From an uncultured Rhodospirillales bacterium (lineage in GTDB: Bacteria > Pseudomonadota > Alphaproteobacteria > Acetobacterales > Acetobacteraceae), in contig CAIZGT010000243.1 in assembly GCA_903932545.1 (NCBI GenBank), forward strand, positions 1 through 6,233: a stretch of 6,233 bases of DNA, given 5' to 3'. The notes under the pieces are model-generated. The model was not told the DNA's origin. It did not search any database and saw nothing but the letters and a program-made list of their open reading frames with translations. A program made the position numbers and the translations under genes. Positions 4,532 through 6,233 of this stretch are shown here, one piece after another (within the stretch, counting starts at the first letter, position 1; each line of letters begins with the position of its first letter).

Positions 4532-5602
4532 TCAGCCTTGATCATTGACCGGACGCTTACCAACCGTAACCGGCAGTTCCATTTCGCGCCCTTGTCGGCG
4601 TACCAGCAAGACCAGCGCCCCACCGGGCGGCTGGGCGGCCACGGTGCGGATCAGATCACGTGAATTGTCGAGTGTCTGACCGTTGATGGTGAGCACCACA
4701 TCGCCCACTCTAATCCCCGCGCGTGCGGCTGGGCCAGCACGGTCCACCGCTGCGATGCCCACGCCGGGCAAATGGCGATGGGCGGCATCTTGGGTGACCA
4801 GATCGATCACTGAAATTCCCAGCCAACCGCGTTCGATATGGCCATGCGCCCGCAATTCGGCTGCAATCTTGGCCGCCACCGCGGAAGGCACAGCAAACCC
4901 GATCCCCACCGAACCACCACCATTTGGCGAGACGATGGCGGTGTTGATCCCCACCACCTGCCCATCGGCATTGAACAGAGGCCCGCCCGAATTGCCGGGA
5001 TTAATCGCGGCATCCACCTGCAAATAATCGTCAAACGCCGAAGCGCCGATATCTCGCCCGCGTGCGGAGACAATCCCTGCTGTCACCGAGCCGCCCAAGC
5101 CGAACGGGTTGCCCGCGGCAATCACCCAATCGCCCACCTCCACATTGTCGCTCTCACCCCAGGCCACCGCAGGCAATGGATGTTTGGCCAGCACGCGGAT
5201 CACCGCGATATCGGTCAGCTCATCCGAGCCAATGAGCTTGGCGGGCAATTCGGTGCCATCTGCGAGCGACACCAGAATTTTATCGGCCTGCCCAACAACA
5301 TGGCTGTTGGTGACGATCGTGCCATCCGCGTCGATGATGAAGCCAGAGCCTGCGCCCTGCACTTCCCGGCGATTGCGGCGCAGGCGATCCCGCAATTGTC
5401 GCTGAATTTCGGGTGGCAGGTCGCCCAGCGGATTAGCGTTGCTGACAATTTCGGTCACGCCGATATTGACCACCGAAGGCAGCACACGCTTGATCAACGG
5501 CGCAAAACTATCCGGCCCAACGCGCGCGAATGTCGGCCGCGCCAGCATCGTGGCGCAGGCAGCGGCGGTTACAATGGCGGTGCGGCGCGATAACGCACGC
5601 AT
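4532..5602 (-). CDS. HtrA/Deg-family periplasmic serine protease, single PDZ domain
   Basis: A 356-residue trypsin-like protease of the Do/HtrA family. An N-terminal export signal (1-26) ends near PTFA and contains SRRTAIV, which resembles a twin-arginine motif. The protease domain (about 30-245) has the complete triad H101 (TNSHVV), D131 (LTDIAVI) and S205 (GNSGGP). One PDZ domain (about 258-347) begins with RGWLGISV and continues with AGIRVGDVVLTINGQ. Canonical DegP has two PDZ domains and is about 450-500 residues, so this layout is closer to DegS or short HtrA proteins, but without a retained membrane anchor. The loop before the core is very basic (RDRLRRNRRE, 71-80). The ATG at 5602 has GGAG 10 bases upstream (5613-5616). 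It is first of a tight set with the regulator and kinase, which suggests a role in envelope protein quality control. Confidence 0.95.
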   Translation of the reverse strand: MRALSRRTAIVTAAACATMLARPTFARVGPDSFAPLIKRVLPSVVNIGVTEIVSNANPLGDLPPEIQRQLRDRLRRNRREVQGAGSGFIIDADGTIVTNSHVVGQADKILVSLADGTELPAKLIGSDELTDIAVIRVLAKHPLPAVAWGESDNVEVGDWVIAAGNPFGLGGSVTAGIVSARGRDIGASAFDDYLQVDAAINPGNSGGPLFNADGQVVGINTAIVSPNGGGSVGIGFAVPSAVAAKIAAELRAHGHIERGWLGISVIDLVTQDAAHRHLPGVGIAAVDRAGPAARAGIRVGDVVLTINGQTLDNSRDLIRTVAAQPPGGALVLLVRRQGREMELPVTVGKRPVNDQG

Positions 5603-5673
5603 GGCGGCAAATCTCCAAAGTCAAAGCATTCCACCATGATCTGGCGATTCGCTCGGATCAGAACAAGCCCCTT

Positions 5674-6233
5674 TCACGACGCAGTGGGTTTGCGCGCCGA
5701 GGCGGTGGCCGGATCATCAGGCCAATGATGGCGCGGATACCGCCCGCGCATGTCTTTGCGAACATCCGCCCAAGCCCCGCGCCAGAACCCGGCCAGGTCG
5801 GCAGTGATCGCCACCGGGCGCATGGCGGGGGAGAGCAGTGCCAGCCGGAGTTCAACCCGGCCTTGCGCAAGTTTGGGCGTCTCGGCGAGGCCGTAGAACG
5901 ATTGCGCGCGGGCTTCGGCCACCGGAATCGGCTGGGTGTAATCAATCGCCGCTCGTCCACCGGGCAGGCTGAGATGGCTCGGCAGGTCGCGGTCGAGCCG
6001 GGCGGATTGTTCCCAAGTCAGCCCCGCACGCAGAATTTCGGCGAGATTGATCTTCTCCAACGCCGCCAGCCGGGTGATGCCGTGGATGTGGTCGGCCAGC
6101 CATTGCCGATCTGCCGACAACGCATCATCCGAAAAGTCTGGCCAAGCCTGGGGATCAAAGCCACGCAGTATCGCCACCCGCGCCTGGAGTTGCCGCGCGT
6201 CGTCGTCCCACGGCAGCGAGGCGAAATTGACCG
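5674..6233 (-). CDS. hrpB: ATP-dependent helicase HrpB, C-terminal part only
   Basis: The last 186 residues of an HrpB-type DEAH-box helicase. The frame stays open to the right edge of the window, so the start and all helicase motifs (usual total length about 800-850 residues) lie outside. A GTG at 6177 is internal, because the upstream codons (NFASLPWDDDARQLQARVAI) continue the family sequence. The identification rests on the HrpB C-terminal domain: LADHIHGITRLAALEKINL, FYGLAETPKLAQGRVELRL, LLSPAMRPVAITADLAGFWR and the near-invariant end DVRKDMRGRYPRHHWPDDP. The substrate of bacterial HrpB is not well defined; it is a putative RNA helicase. The stop is 71 bases before the protease start on the same strand. 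No convincing terminator is visible between them, so read-through is possible. Confidence 0.93.
   Translation of the reverse strand, partial: VNFASLPWDDDARQLQARVAILRGFDPQAWPDFSDDALSADRQWLADHIHGITRLAALEKINLAEILRAGLTWEQSARLDRDLPSHLSLPGGRAAIDYTQPIPVAEARAQSFYGLAETPKLAQGRVELRLALLSPAMRPVAITADLAGFWRGAWADVRKDMRGRYPRHHWPDDPATASARKPTAS

Noticed and set aside
5555..5560. Cysteine at residue 16 of the HtrA signal as a lipoprotein attachment site
   Set aside because: The residues before it (AAAC) lack the Leu/Val/Ile at -3 of a normal lipobox, and the hydrophobic segment continues past the cysteine.
4838..5593. 251-codon open frame on the plus strand opposite the HtrA protease gene
   Set aside because: It is rich in His, Arg and Gln with no domain or signal, and lies fully antisense to a gene with an intact catalytic triad. 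Long antisense frames are common opposite G+C-rich genes.
5603..5673. Promoter search between hrpB and the protease gene
   Set aside because: TTGTTC and TTGACT occur on the minus strand, but no acceptable -10 hexamer stands at 16-18 bases, and no heat-shock or ECF-type pair is convincing.

Overview
The window is about 60% G+C by eye. It reads as an ordinary chromosomal segment of an alphaproteobacterium. The evidence is a seven-iron FdxA-type ferredoxin followed by a CarD-family RNA polymerase regulator, an MmcB (DUF1052) protein, and an alphaproteobacterial-style OmpR/histidine-kinase pair next to an HtrA protease. The small secreted protein with a TPEYC motif reminds me of Acetobacteraceae (Acidiphilium/Acidocella-like), but that placement is from memory and weak. 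There are no insertion sequences, tRNAs, rRNAs, CRISPR arrays or prophage genes.

Layout: bases 1-1934 are read on the plus strand: fdxA (start cut off by the window), a 242-base gap, carD, a pterin-4a-carbinolamine dehydratase gene, and mmcB. The last three are packed within a few bases of each other and look like one transcription unit. Bases 1944-6233 are read on the minus strand, in transcription order from the right: the 3' end of hrpB, a single-PDZ HtrA/Deg protease, an OmpR-type response regulator, a sensor histidine kinase, and a short exported protein of unknown function. The two groups converge with only 9 bases between their stop codons.

How the genes work together: protease, regulator and kinase are spaced by 17 and -4 bases and probably form an envelope-stress unit, by analogy with Cpx/DegP systems. 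The kinase would sense something in the periplasm through its roughly 120-residue external domain and phosphorylate the regulator, and the protease would handle damaged envelope proteins. The small secreted protein downstream may be part of the same unit. On the plus strand, carD (transcription initiation), the pterin dehydratase (cofactor recycling) and mmcB (DNA damage tolerance) have no obvious shared pathway and may simply be co-transcribed.

The least explained stretch is the fdxA-carD gap. Just downstream of a -10-like TATGAT it holds a long, nearly continuous hairpin (403-450), then a perfect 8-bp inverted repeat (478-498) and a small third hairpin. This could be a structured carD leader, a small RNA, or terminators. 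I see no clearly new multi-gene system in this window.
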